A stretch of DNA of 64,000 nucleotides. It comes from Bacteroidota bacterium. Lineage in GTDB: Bacteria > Bacteroidota > Bacteroidia > Bacteroidales > WCHB1-69. Shown in pieces: positions 7,573 to 16,709 of this stretch. The position numbers and the translations under genes were made by a program. The stretch covers positions 115,872-179,871 of the forward strand of contig JAKPTX010000089.1 in NCBI GenBank assembly GCA_029570835.1, given 5' to 3'. The notes under the pieces are model-generated. The model was given only the letters and a program-made list of their open reading frames with translations, was not told where the DNA came from and ran no database searches. Position 1 is the stretch's first letter. Every line of letters begins with the position of its first letter.

Positions 7573-8338
7573 AGAGATTCAAATTAGGGATATTAACTTC
7601 TTTTTTGGTAACAAAAATGAGTATTTCATCAGTGCCGTTCGTTCTCATTTGGACTCGATTCCTTTTGCTCATCAATTGGGATTAAATCTCGATTGCACAT
7701 TTTCTTGGTTAACTCAAATTAAACCGGATCCTCAAGAGGGTGAAGCCTGTTTTAATTTGTACCACGCCTCTTTAGCCTCCGAATATAATGTCCATTGTTG
7801 TATTTTGGAAAATAAAACTACGGAGTATCAATTGCAATTTTTTATCACAGGTAAAGGTAAAAAAAAATCAACACCCCAAACCGGATTTTTATATAAACCG
7901 GATCTTTATCTTTTAAATAAAGGGGGATTAACAGTTTTTAAAACAGATCTTTTTAATGTCGATTACCTTCTTCTTTTTTATGGTGAGAATCTCCAGCAAC
8001 TGACTCATTCGAGAGATCGTGTAAATCAACTTTATTTAGGGAACGTTGCAGAGTTGTCACATTATCTCAAACCCGGGACTGATAGAAAGACAAAACAGAT
8101 AGAACAATTTTTGAAAAATAGTTTCTACTTTATTGAGATTACCCGAGCTCAAAAAAAACAGGAAGAACAATTGAAACAGTTTGGGATTTATAATAGAATC
8201 CCTAGGGAGAATCCGGATGATCCCGTGTTAACAGCGGTTTACAATGATCCAATCTGTACTCCAATCAATGAAAAAGTGACCATTACGATCAATAAGTATC
8301 TGCAATCGATTTTATCAGATGAAGAGGATTACTATTAA
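7562..8338 (+). CDS. IPExxxVDY-like family protein
   Basis: A 258-residue protein of unknown function. Position and sequence suggest the IPExxxVDY family that follows rnc in many Bacteroidota: an N-terminal stretch like that family (FISAVRSHLDSIPFAHQLGLNL) and the core motif near residue 140 reading FNVDYLLLFYG, although the name-giving IPE is not conserved (TDLFNVDY). The family is usually about 150-160 residues; this copy has an extra C-terminal part of about 100 residues, rich in Lys, Glu and Gln. It overlaps rnc by 11 bp and is surely co-transcribed. No signal peptide or membrane segment is seen. Confidence 0.6.
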   Translation: MKAKEIQIRDINFFFGNKNEYFISAVRSHLDSIPFAHQLGLNLDCTFSWLTQIKPDPQEGEACFNLYHASLASEYNVHCCILENKTTEYQLQFFITGKGKKKSTPQTGFLYKPDLYLLNKGGLTVFKTDLFNVDYLLLFYGENLQQLTHSRDRVNQLYLGNVAELSHYLKPGTDRKTKQIEQFLKNSFYFIEITRAQKKQEEQLKQFGIYNRIPRENPDDPVLTAVYNDPICTPINEKVTITINKYLQSILSDEEDYY

Positions 8339-8352
8339 TGCCGCTTTTTTTG

Positions 8353-8360
8353 TACCTTTG
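8353..8360 (+). promoter_or_regulatory. Predicted promoter -7 element for the permease-polA operon
   Basis: TACCTTTG fits TAnnTTTG, 45 bases before the permease start. A short out-of-frame ORF (ATG AAA AAA ATC TAA, 8391) ends just before that start. Confidence 0.65.
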
Positions 8361-8404
8361 TAGTTTGTTTTCGGTTATAGTGTCAAATTTATGAAAAAAA
8401 TCTA

Positions 8405-9622
8405 ATGAAACTTTATAAGCTTTCGTCACAATTATTAGAAACGAAGTCTCATAAATACTCTCGTCCCATAGTTCGATTGAGTATCATAGGAGTTGCATTG
8501 GGTTTGGTAATCATTATATTGGCTCTTTTCATTACTCAAGGTTATAAAAAGGCGATTCGGGAGAAGGTGGTCAGCATGGGGTCTCATATCAGAATTTCAA
8601 ATTATGATCATAATCTCTCTTTTGCTCCGGTTCCATTTAATCGGAATCAACCTTTTATTCAACGCTTAAAAGCGAATCCCCATGTTGAAAAAATTCAATA
8701 TTACACAACCAGAGTAGGGATTTTAAAGGCAAAGGATCAAGTTGAAGGAATTGTCTTTAAAGGAGTTGACACCTCTTTTTCATGGAGTTTATTTGAACCT
8801 AATTTGATAAAAGGAGAGCGGGAAGATTTTGGCGCGGAAAAGACGAGTAATGCACTCTACATATCTAAGCGAATAGCCAATAAATTGGAAGTTGGAGTGG
8901 GAGATAAGGTTACTGCTTTTTACGTCCAGGATCCCCCCAGACAAAGAAATTTGAAGATAGCCGGTATATTTGAAACTTTTTTGCCCGACTTTGATGATAA
9001 AATGGCACTGGTTGATTTGAGGTTGTTACAGAGATTGAACAACTGGGACTCATCGCAAATTGGAGGGATTGAGATTTTGATTGATGATTATGAAAAGATT
9101 GATCAGTTGGGAACGGAGATTAATCTGGATATCGGCTATGAATTGAAAGCGGAGACGATCAAGCAGATTTATCCTAATATTTTTGAATGGTTGAATCTTT
9201 TTGATACGAATGTCATTGTTTTATTGGTAATCACGCTTTTTGTGAGTATTATTACGATGATTTCCACCTTTTTTATTATTGTTTTGGAGCAAACCAGAAC
9301 CATCGGGATATTGAAAACATTGGGAATGGAGACCCGGGCGCTGTTTAAACTGTTCGTTTTAATGGGTACACGATTGATTTTGAAGGGCATGATATATGGA
9401 AATCTCATTGCTTTGAGTTTGGCGTGGGTGCAATCTCACTTTAAAATCTTAACTTTAGATCCGGAAACCTATTATCTATCTTATATTCCTATGGATTTGA
9501 ATGTTTACACACTTTTGTACGCTAATGTAGGGGTTTACGCTGTTTGTATGGGAGCTTTATTACTTCCGGCACTCTACGTTTCTCATAAAATTACTCCGAT
9601 TAACGCGATTCGTTTTGACTAA
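8405..9622 (+). CDS. FtsX/LolE-type ABC transporter permease
   Basis: A 405-residue inner-membrane permease of the MacB/FtsX/LolC-E superfamily. One transmembrane helix lies near residues 20-45, then a periplasmic domain of about 220 residues, then three helices near 270-295, 320-345 and 370-395, which is the normal layout. The conserved stretch after the second helix (EQTRTIGILKTLGM) is the coupling region that contacts the ATPase. No ATPase gene is adjacent, so it must pair with one encoded elsewhere. Lipoprotein release is the common job in this family but is not proven here. Probably co-transcribed with polA. Confidence 0.85.
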   Translation: MKLYKLSSQLLETKSHKYSRPIVRLSIIGVALGLVIIILALFITQGYKKAIREKVVSMGSHIRISNYDHNLSFAPVPFNRNQPFIQRLKANPHVEKIQYYTTRVGILKAKDQVEGIVFKGVDTSFSWSLFEPNLIKGEREDFGAEKTSNALYISKRIANKLEVGVGDKVTAFYVQDPPRQRNLKIAGIFETFLPDFDDKMALVDLRLLQRLNNWDSSQIGGIEILIDDYEKIDQLGTEINLDIGYELKAETIKQIYPNIFEWLNLFDTNVIVLLVITLFVSIITMISTFFIIVLEQTRTIGILKTLGMETRALFKLFVLMGTRLILKGMIYGNLIALSLAWVQSHFKILTLDPETYYLSYIPMDLNVYTLLYANVGVYAVCMGALLLPALYVSHKITPINAIRFD

Positions 9623-9632
9623 ATTAATGATA

Positions 9633-12326
9633 ATGAAAAAAATATTTCTATTGGATGCTATGGCGTTGATTTATCGAGGTTATTATGCTTTGATTAAATC
9701 ACCACGAATTACTTCTAAAGGAGTTAACACTACTGCAGTTTTTGGGTTTATGAATACCCTTTTTGATCTGCTTCAGAATGAAGAACTAACCCATATTGCC
9801 GTATCTTTTGATACCGGAGCTCCCACCCTCAGACACGCGGAATTTGAGGATTACAAAGCAAATCGGGAAGCTACACCTGACGATATTGTGAATGGAATCC
9901 CGATTATTATGGAGATCCTTAAAGCGATGAATATTCCGATTATTCTTAAAGATGGCTATGAAGCAGATGATATCATCGGAACGATGGCCAAAAGAGCAGA
10001 GATGGAAGATTTTGAAGTGTATATGATGACATCGGATAAGGACTACGGGCAGTTGGTTTCAGAACATATCCATATTTATAAACCCGGGAAAATGGGTCAA
10101 AAAGCTGAGGTTATAGGGGTTAAAGAGGTATGCGAAAAGTATGAAATTCAAAAACCGGAACAATTGATAGATATTTTGGGATTATGGGGCGATGCTTCCG
10201 ATAATATTCCGGGAGTGCCTTCAATTGGAGAAGTGAAAGCAAAAAGGTTGATTTCAGAATATCACTCTATTGAAAACATCTATCAAAATATAGATCAACT
10301 TCCGGAAAATAGTATAAAAAAAGCATTGGTTGAACATCAGGATAAGGCAATCCTTTCCAAATCATTGGCAACCATCATTACGGATGTTCCTGTAGAGTTC
10401 GACTTGGATGAGATGAAAAGGAGTGCTCCTAATATGGATCAGTTGCAAGCCATCTTTAGAGAGTTGGAATTCAGGACTTTATCAAAAAGACTTGAAAAAA
10501 TATATCCTACTGTTACTCAACCTGTTGCAACACAACCGGATCTGTTTTCAAGTCCTGTTCCGGCAGAAACAGACCAACAAACTCTTTTTTCCCATTTTGA
10601 TGAACTGGCACACCATTATCGCAGCATAGAAGAGTGGTCTGAAACAGGGATAGAGCTGGAAAAGTCGACCCAATTGATGTTTGACTGGATTTTTAAGGAG
10701 GATAAGATTGTGGGTTTTGCTGTTGCAGCAGATCCCAACGATATTTGTTATCATCTTTTTGAAGAGGAGAAGAGAAACTACCTTTCAATGCTGAAAGAGC
10801 TCTTTGAAAAACCTGTTTTTGTGATCTCTTATCAGACCAAGCAAACCTATAAGTACTTAAGGATTCTCAATATTGATCCTCAAGTTCAGTTTTTTGATAT
10901 TCAGATTGCACACTATTTGATTCAACCTGAAAGATCACACCAGTTAAGTCATTTGACAGAGAGTTATTTGGAGTACACTTTGTTGGAGATACCCAATTCA
11001 CCAACAGTGAATCAAATCGTTACTATAGCGTGCGAGAAAGTGGAATTGTATCATCCTCTATATCAGGTTTTAACGAAAGAACTCAAAGAGAGTCAACTAG
11101 AGAAACTATTCTATGATATGGAGATGCCTCTTTCCAACATTTTAGGAGAGATGGAATTGCAAGGAATTCGTTTGGATAGCGAGATTTTGAAAGAGAGTTC
11201 AGAGCAAATCACTCGTGAAATAGAGGAACTGGAAAAGAAAATCTTTGAATATGCAGGGGTTACTTTTAATGTAGCGTCACCCAAACAGCTCGGGGAAGTA
11301 TTATTTGAAAAGATCAGGATTATTGAGAATGCCAAACTGACCAAAACCAAGCAGTATCAAACGGGTGAAGAGGTGTTGCAAAAATTGGTGAATAAACATC
11401 CGATAGTTCAGCATGTATTGGATTGGAGAACATTATCCAAGTTGAAATCCACATACATAGATGCGCTTCCTGATCTGGTTAATCCCAAAACAGGAAAGAT
11501 TCATACCACTTTCCAACAAACAGTAACTGCAACCGGGCGGTTGAGTTCTACCAATCCCAATATTCAGAACATACCGGTCAGAACAGACAGAGGAAAGGAG
11601 ATCCGAAAAGCTTTTATTGCATCTTCAGAGGATTATCAACTGGTTTCTGCCGACTATTCTCAAATTGAATTGCGTGTGGTGGCTTCTGTTGCTGAAGATC
11701 AAAATATGATTCAGGCTTTTAAAAATGGGGAGGATATTCACACGGCTACTGCTGCCAAGGTTTTTCATATTGCCATTGATGAGGTAACAGCTGAGCAAAG
11801 AAGATATGCCAAAACGGTAAATTTTGGGATTATTTACGGTATTTCAGCATTTGGATTGTCGGACAGATTGGGTATTCCTCAAGCAGAATCAAGGGAGCTT
11901 ATAGCTAACTACAACAAGAGTTTTCCTCAAATTGAGCAATATATGACCAATGTGATCGAGTTTGCCCGTAAGCATGGTTATGTTGAGACGCTCATGGGAA
12001 GAAGACGCTATATTCAGGATATCAACTCATCCAATGGATTGATTCGCAAAAATATGGAAAGAAACGCCATTAATGCTCCTATTCAGGGCACAGCAGCGGA
12101 TATTATCAAAGTGGCTATGATTTATATTGATCGGGAGCTGAAAGCCAGAAACTTCAAAACCAAGATGTTATTGCAGGTGCATGACGAATTGATTTTCGAC
12201 GTTCCTAAGGAAGAGCTGGAGACCATTATGAGTTTAATTCCTCAATTAATGGCAAATGCAATCGAACTGAAAGTCCCTTTGGAAGTGGATATTCGAAATG
12301 GAAACAATTGGTATGATGTACACTAA
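9633..12326 (+). CDS. polA: DNA polymerase I, proofreading motifs apparently lost
   Basis: An 897-residue repair and Okazaki-fragment polymerase. The N-terminal 290 residues are the 5'-3' exonuclease (YKANREATPDDI, YEADDIIGT, SDKDYGQL, GLWGDASDNIPGVP). The polymerase domain has intact motif A (ADYSQIELRV), motif B (RRYAKTVNFGIIYG) and motif C (QVHDELIFD). The middle 3'-5' exonuclease domain has FDWIF where DTET is expected, TKQTYKYL where the second Asp motif is expected, and IACEKVELY in place of the EDAD..L motif, so proofreading is probably absent. Start at ATG 9633 (MKKIFLLDAMALIYRGYYA); an ATG at 9627 is the alternative. It follows the permease by 10 bp and precedes miaA. Confidence 0.95.
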   Translation: MKKIFLLDAMALIYRGYYALIKSPRITSKGVNTTAVFGFMNTLFDLLQNEELTHIAVSFDTGAPTLRHAEFEDYKANREATPDDIVNGIPIIMEILKAMNIPIILKDGYEADDIIGTMAKRAEMEDFEVYMMTSDKDYGQLVSEHIHIYKPGKMGQKAEVIGVKEVCEKYEIQKPEQLIDILGLWGDASDNIPGVPSIGEVKAKRLISEYHSIENIYQNIDQLPENSIKKALVEHQDKAILSKSLATIITDVPVEFDLDEMKRSAPNMDQLQAIFRELEFRTLSKRLEKIYPTVTQPVATQPDLFSSPVPAETDQQTLFSHFDELAHHYRSIEEWSETGIELEKSTQLMFDWIFKEDKIVGFAVAADPNDICYHLFEEEKRNYLSMLKELFEKPVFVISYQTKQTYKYLRILNIDPQVQFFDIQIAHYLIQPERSHQLSHLTESYLEYTLLEIPNSPTVNQIVTIACEKVELYHPLYQVLTKELKESQLEKLFYDMEMPLSNILGEMELQGIRLDSEILKESSEQITREIEELEKKIFEYAGVTFNVASPKQLGEVLFEKIRIIENAKLTKTKQYQTGEEVLQKLVNKHPIVQHVLDWRTLSKLKSTYIDALPDLVNPKTGKIHTTFQQTVTATGRLSSTNPNIQNIPVRTDRGKEIRKAFIASSEDYQLVSADYSQIELRVVASVAEDQNMIQAFKNGEDIHTATAAKVFHIAIDEVTAEQRRYAKTVNFGIIYGISAFGLSDRLGIPQAESRELIANYNKSFPQIEQYMTNVIEFARKHGYVETLMGRRRYIQDINSSNGLIRKNMERNAINAPIQGTAADIIKVAMIYIDRELKARNFKTKMLLQVHDELIFDVPKEELETIMSLIPQLMANAIELKVPLEVDIRNGNNWYDVH

Positions 12327-12337
12327 ATAGAAATCTA

Positions 12338-13261
12338 ATGGATCAGATTATTACAATTTTGGGTCCGACAGCTACCGGAAAAACGAAGGTGGCGGTGCAA
12401 CTGGCTGACCGGTTGGGTGCTGAAATTGTGAGTGCCGATTCCAGACAGGTGTATCGTGGGATGAATCTGGGTACCGGTAAGGATTTGCTGGAGTACACAT
12501 ACAATGGGAAGGAGATTCCTTATCACATGATTGATATTGTTGATCCCGGCATTGAATATAATGTGTATCAATATCAACAAAAAGCCTTTTTGACGATTCA
12601 AAGATTGCAAAAACGTGACATTCCTGTCGTTTTATGTGGCGGAAGCGGTTTGTATTTGGAGGCTTTAATCAAGGGATATCAACTTTACCCGGTGCCTGAA
12701 AATCCGGAATTGAGGAAAGAGTTTGATCAACAATCGATGGAGGAGCTGATCGAAAAGTTATATCAGTTGAAACAGGTGCATAACAAGACTGATATTGAAA
12801 CGAGAGATCGTATCTACAGAGCTTTGGAAATCGAGATTTTCAATCAAGAGAATCCGGAAATAGCTCACTATGCAACGCCTATCCCATCCATAATTTTTGG
12901 ATTGAAAGGAGAGCGTGATCTGATCCGGTCCCGAATTACACAAAGATTGCAAGCGCGTTTGGAAGAGGGAATGATTGATGAGGTCAAACAATTGATCGAT
13001 TCGGGAGTGAGTCAGGAGCAACTGATTCGCTACGGATTAGAATACAAATACATCACGTTATACTTGCAGGGAGCGTTGGATTATCAAACCTTTTTTGATC
13101 GGTTAAAAGTTGCAATTCATCAATTCTCTAAGAGGCAGATGACCTGGTTCAGGAAGATGGAACGGGATGGAATGCAGATCCATTGGATTGATGTAACATG
13201 GTCTGATGATGAGAAATTAAACTTTATCAAAAAAATAATGTCTAATAATATTGATACATAA
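12338..13261 (+). CDS. miaA: tRNA dimethylallyltransferase
   Basis: A 307-residue enzyme that adds a dimethylallyl group to A37 of tRNAs reading codons that begin with U. The P-loop GPTATGKT is at residues 8-15, followed by the family motif SADSRQVYRG with the catalytic Asp. Further family stretches are GGSGLYLEAL and the C-terminal KRQMTWFRK. Length is normal for Bacteroidota. It sits 11 bp after polA and 15 bp before folD, so it belongs to the same operon. Confidence 0.96.
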   Translation: MDQIITILGPTATGKTKVAVQLADRLGAEIVSADSRQVYRGMNLGTGKDLLEYTYNGKEIPYHMIDIVDPGIEYNVYQYQQKAFLTIQRLQKRDIPVVLCGGSGLYLEALIKGYQLYPVPENPELRKEFDQQSMEELIEKLYQLKQVHNKTDIETRDRIYRALEIEIFNQENPEIAHYATPIPSIIFGLKGERDLIRSRITQRLQARLEEGMIDEVKQLIDSGVSQEQLIRYGLEYKYITLYLQGALDYQTFFDRLKVAIHQFSKRQMTWFRKMERDGMQIHWIDVTWSDDEKLNFIKKIMSNNIDT

Positions 13262-13276
13262 CAAATTAGAATAATT

Positions 13277-14146
13277 ATGAAAACAATAGATGGTAAGCTT
13301 TTAGCGGCAAAAATTACAGGAGCAGTTCGGGAAGAGATTGCTGTTTTACAACCAAAATTGGGAAGGGCACCCAAAATGGATATTATCGTTGTGGGAGAAG
13401 ATCCATACAGTATTAAATATGTAAATAGTAAAAAGAAAAAATCCGAAGAGGTTGGGATTGAATGTGATGTTCACTTGCTTTCCGCTACTACTAAACAGGA
13501 GGAGTTACTGCATTTGATTGATCAGTTGAATCAAAATAATCAGGTGGATGCTATTTTGGTACAACTGCCTCTTCCTAAAGGATTTGATGAGCAACAAGTG
13601 TTGGAAGCGATCGATTATCGCAAAGATGTGGATGGTCTTCATCCAATGAATGTGGGGTTGATGCAACGGGTTGAAGATCCTATTATTCCCTGTACTTCCA
13701 GAGGTATTCTTTCGCTTTTGCAAGAGGCAAAAGTGGATATTGCGGGTAAGCACTGTGTTGTTGTGGGAAGAAGTAATCTGGTAGGTTATCCGACCGCTCA
13801 GTTAATGTTGAAGATGAGCGCGACTGTGACGGTTTGTCATTCGCAAACAAGAAATTTGGCGCAGCATACTAAAGAAGCAGATATTTTGATTTTGGCTACC
13901 GGTAATCCTCGTTTGGTAACTCCCGATATGATGAAACCGGGCGTTGTGGTGATCGATGTGGCGATTAATTTTGACAATGGGAAAATGGTTGGAGATGCTT
14001 ATCATCCTGCATATTTGGATAAATTGGGAAAAGTTGTTTCTGCAATTACTCCTGTGCCGGGCGGGGTAGGTCCCATGACCGTCGTTTCATTACTCCAAAA
14101 TTGCCTCGATTTGTATAAGAAGCATAATAATTTGGAAATAAAATAA
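13277..14146 (+). CDS. folD: Bifunctional methylene-THF dehydrogenase / methenyl-THF cyclohydrolase
   Basis: A 289-residue cytoplasmic enzyme of one-carbon metabolism, interconverting methylene-, methenyl- and formyl-tetrahydrofolate. The family motif around the catalytic Lys is present (SIKYVNSKKKKSEEVGI), as are VQLPLP, DVDGLHP, the NADP site VVGRSNLVGYP and the C-terminal PVPGGVGPMTV. It closes the permease-polA-miaA-folD operon; a hairpin with a T-run follows within 5 bp of the stop. Confidence 0.97.
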   Translation: MKTIDGKLLAAKITGAVREEIAVLQPKLGRAPKMDIIVVGEDPYSIKYVNSKKKKSEEVGIECDVHLLSATTKQEELLHLIDQLNQNNQVDAILVQLPLPKGFDEQQVLEAIDYRKDVDGLHPMNVGLMQRVEDPIIPCTSRGILSLLQEAKVDIAGKHCVVVGRSNLVGYPTAQLMLKMSATVTVCHSQTRNLAQHTKEADILILATGNPRLVTPDMMKPGVVVIDVAINFDNGKMVGDAYHPAYLDKLGKVVSAITPVPGGVGPMTVVSLLQNCLDLYKKHNNLEIK

Positions 14147-14149
14147 ATT

Positions 14150-14196
14150 GGGGGGCAGCGAAAGCTCCCCTTTTTTGTTATTTTGTCGCCCCACTC
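14150..14196 (+). repeat. GGGGGCAG-N30-CCCCACTC element, copy A, containing the folD terminator
   Basis: GGGGGCAG at 14151-14158 and CCCCACTC at 14189-14196 are exactly 30 bases apart, as in the copies at 41673 and 60982. The first half also forms a terminator hairpin: GGGG and AGC pair with GCT and CCCC around a GAAA loop, followed by T6. The rest of the 96-bp gap between the convergent genes shows nothing else. Confidence 0.75.
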
Positions 14197-14242
14197 TTTG
14201 AGTGAAGCGCTTTTTATTCAAGAACTCAAAATTTAGGGCTAT

Positions 14243-14764
14243 TTACTTAATTATTAGCTCTTTAAATTTAATAGATTGCTCTTCTTTGGAATTATTCAAC
14301 AATATTTTCAATGTTTTATTTTCAAGATCCAAAGTTTCAAACATGATGTGATATCCTTCATTGAGTCCAAAATCATAAGTTTCAGAGATGAAAAACTCTA
14401 ATGGATTTTCTTTGACAATAATAAAATAATCATATCCAACCAGAAATTCGCACATTAATATGGCGTATATATTTGTGTTGTAATATTTCAATTTAGTGAA
14501 TTTACTTAAACAAGAAGTAGATTCACTGTAACTATCTATTTTATATTCAGTATTTTCTGTAATATAATAGAGTTCATCATTGACCAAATTAATATCTTTA
14601 TCAACACTATCTGTTTTTATAAAAAAGGGCATTTCCCCTTTGAGTAACTTGTTGATATAAATACAACTGCTATCACACGAAATCTCAATAGTTTCAACTT
14701 TCTCTTGGGCTGACAAACTATGTGATAAAGTCAGCAATAAAATAATATAAAATATCTTTTTCAT
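14243..14764 (-). CDS. Secreted protein of unknown function
   Basis: A 173-residue protein that I do not recognise. It has a signal peptide (MKKIFYIILLLTLSHSLSAQ) and then an acidic mature part rich in Ser, Asp and Glu with two cysteines close together (SCDSSC, residues 29-34) that may form a disulfide. No lipobox is seen. The region is lower in GC than the neighbouring housekeeping genes. It is followed, after 63 bp, by another secreted unknown on the same strand, and the two may be expressed together. Confidence 0.6.
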   Translation of the reverse strand: MKKIFYIILLLTLSHSLSAQEKVETIEISCDSSCIYINKLLKGEMPFFIKTDSVDKDINLVNDELYYITENTEYKIDSYSESTSCLSKFTKLKYYNTNIYAILMCEFLVGYDYFIIVKENPLEFFISETYDFGLNEGYHIMFETLDLENKTLKILLNNSKEEQSIKFKELIIK

Positions 14765-14827
14765 TGTTTTATTTACGGTTCAAAAATTAATTGAATTTCA
14801 AAATCTTTCATATCATCTATTATATTA

Positions 14828-15421
14828 TTAGCTCATCCAACAACCACATTTTTTATCAATACTCCATTCACCATTATTGATGAGAAATAGAATACCGGAG
14901 CGTTCAAATCTAAACCCATTATACAGGTAAAACCCAATTATAATGAACTTATCTTCAATGCAATAGGGCTGAGTTAAACTGAGTGATCTGAATTGCTTCA
15001 TATTTTCTGTGATAGGAATATTTTCCGGATAGTTCCAGGTAAAACTTAATTCATTCAAGTTTATTACTTGATTTAGAAGCTCCAATTTGTTTTGATAGTT
15101 TAGTTTATCTTTGATGATCTGTTTGTAACCGCAAAAATACAGATGCAGCAATGAGTCAATCTCAAATTCTTGAATATCAACAATATAATTGGGGTCAATA
15201 TCAATAGGATTTGGGTTGCCCAGAACAAAATCCCATTGAGCCGGAACTATATTAAAGTACAAACTATCAGGTTGAGAAGATTTTTCGATAAAATCCTTGA
15301 TTACCAATTCATTTATCTTATCAATTTCATAATCTGCCAAACCGCTTGGATATTTTTGAGAATAAACAAACGGCAAATATGAAATGATGGATATAAATAA
15401 TAAAAACCTTAATTTAAACAT
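14828..15421 (-). CDS. Secreted protein of unknown function
   Basis: A 197-residue protein that I do not recognise. The first 21 residues are a signal peptide (MFKLRFLLFISIISYLPFVYS, then Q). The mature part contains WDFVLGNPNPIDIDPNY and a terminal CGCWMS, an unusual Cys-rich end. Codon use and AT content resemble the downstream secreted gene at 14243. It lies upstream of that gene on the minus strand and 30 bp downstream of cvpA, so read-through from the cvpA operon is possible. Confidence 0.6.
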   Translation of the reverse strand: MFKLRFLLFISIISYLPFVYSQKYPSGLADYEIDKINELVIKDFIEKSSQPDSLYFNIVPAQWDFVLGNPNPIDIDPNYIVDIQEFEIDSLLHLYFCGYKQIIKDKLNYQNKLELLNQVINLNELSFTWNYPENIPITENMKQFRSLSLTQPYCIEDKFIIIGFYLYNGFRFERSGILFLINNGEWSIDKKCGCWMS

Positions 15422-15451
15422 AATTACAAGATTTATTCTAATTCTCCATTT

Positions 15452-15943
15452 TTAATTCTCAGAAGGTTTTTCTTCCTCCTCCTTATTAAAAAAAGCTTGT
15501 AGTTTAGGAATGATAGGCTCAGTGTAGGGATAAAAAAAGGATTCAGCTTTGGTTTTGGGTTTGATGAGTACCTCTTTGGTATCCAAACTATTAACAATAA
15601 AGAGGAGCGCACTCACAATAGTTAACACCTTTGCTGCACCAAAAAGAGCACCCAGGATTTGATTGATAATTGGAGGAATCACCACTTTAACTATTTTTTC
15701 TACAAATGCTCCGGCAAGATAGGTTAGAATCAAAACTCCAAAAAAAGTAATTACAAAGTAGAGTGAGGAGGGAATTGAATCAAAATGTAGTTTTTGAGCC
15801 ACCCAATCTGAAAATCGAAAAGCAACAAATAAACCACCCACCAATGCAAGAATGGAGGCCAACTCACGAACTAATCCATTGGTAAACCCTTTATATCCAA
15901 ACCATAAAAGAGGTATTACTATTAAAAAATCCAGGTAATTCAT
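15452..15943 (-). CDS. CvpA family membrane protein
   Basis: A 163-residue inner-membrane protein with four hydrophobic segments, matching the CvpA (colicin V production) family: MNYLDFLIVIPLLWFGYKGFTNGLVRELASI is the typical start with the conserved G(F)xxGxxxE region. The last 30 residues are a charged cytoplasmic tail rich in Glu and Lys. Its molecular role is uncertain; the family is linked to envelope stress. It sits 3 bp after the ABC ATPase gene, in an operon with envelope lipid transport genes. Confidence 0.85.
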   Translation of the reverse strand: MNYLDFLIVIPLLWFGYKGFTNGLVRELASILALVGGLFVAFRFSDWVAQKLHFDSIPSSLYFVITFFGVLILTYLAGAFVEKIVKVVIPPIINQILGALFGAAKVLTIVSALLFIVNSLDTKEVLIKPKTKAESFFYPYTEPIIPKLQAFFNKEEEEKPSEN

Positions 15944-15946
15944 AGG

Positions 15947-16705
15947 CTATTGCTTAATAAATTCTCTAATTTTTTGGGTTAATGGTTGAGCGTAAATAAA
16001 GCTATTCAATTTTTGATTATCACTAGTCAGGACATTCTCCTTATTTCCTTGCCATTCTAAACAACCATCCTGAAGATAAGCAATATTTTCTCCAATAGTG
16101 ATAACTGTATTCAGGTCGTGTGAATTGATAATGGTTGTAATATTAAATTCATGAGTAATACCAAAGAGTAGTTCATCAATCATAATGGATGTTTTAGGAT
16201 CGAGTCCGGAATTGGGTTCATCACAAAACAGGTATCTTGGTTTGGCAGCGATAGCTCGGGCAATCGCGGCTCTTTTTTTCATTCCTCCACTGAGCTCACT
16301 GGGATAAAGGTGATTGGTGTTTTCTAAACCCACTCTTTGTAGACAGTAATTGATCCTTTCAAGTTTTTCCTCCAATGATTGATCGGTGAGCATATTGAGG
16401 GGGAACATTACATTTTCCTGGATTGTTAAGGAGTCAAAGAGTGCTGCACCCTGGAAAACAACTCCCATCTCCATTTTCATCTTTTTCTGTTCTTTCTCTG
16501 AAAAAATAGAAAAGTCTCTATTATCAAATAGAATTTGACCGCTTGTGGGTTTCATTAAGCCAATGATACATTTTAACAGTACTGTTTTTCCTGAGCCTGA
16601 TCTCCCAATAATCAGATTAATTTTACCCTCCTCAAATTGAGTATTAATATTTTTTAATACTTCAAAATCATCAAACTGTTTATATATGTTTTTGACTGTA
16701 ATCAT
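15947..16705 (-). CDS. MlaF-type ABC transporter ATPase
   Basis: A 252-residue ATPase for the neighbouring MlaE-type permease, which moves phospholipids between inner and outer membrane. Walker A GRSGSGKT (about 34-41), signature LSGGMKKRAAIARAI (about 139), Walker B YLFCDEP, and the switch His in NSHDL are all intact. Four bp separate it from the permease gene. The periplasmic MlaD-type substrate-binding protein is not encoded beside it in this window. Confidence 0.92.
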   Translation of the reverse strand: MITVKNIYKQFDDFEVLKNINTQFEEGKINLIIGRSGSGKTVLLKCIIGLMKPTSGQILFDNRDFSIFSEKEQKKMKMEMGVVFQGAALFDSLTIQENVMFPLNMLTDQSLEEKLERINYCLQRVGLENTNHLYPSELSGGMKKRAAIARAIAAKPRYLFCDEPNSGLDPKTSIMIDELLFGITHEFNITTIINSHDLNTVITIGENIAYLQDGCLEWQGNKENVLTSDNQKLNSFIYAQPLTQKIREFIKQ

Positions 16706-16709
16706 AACT

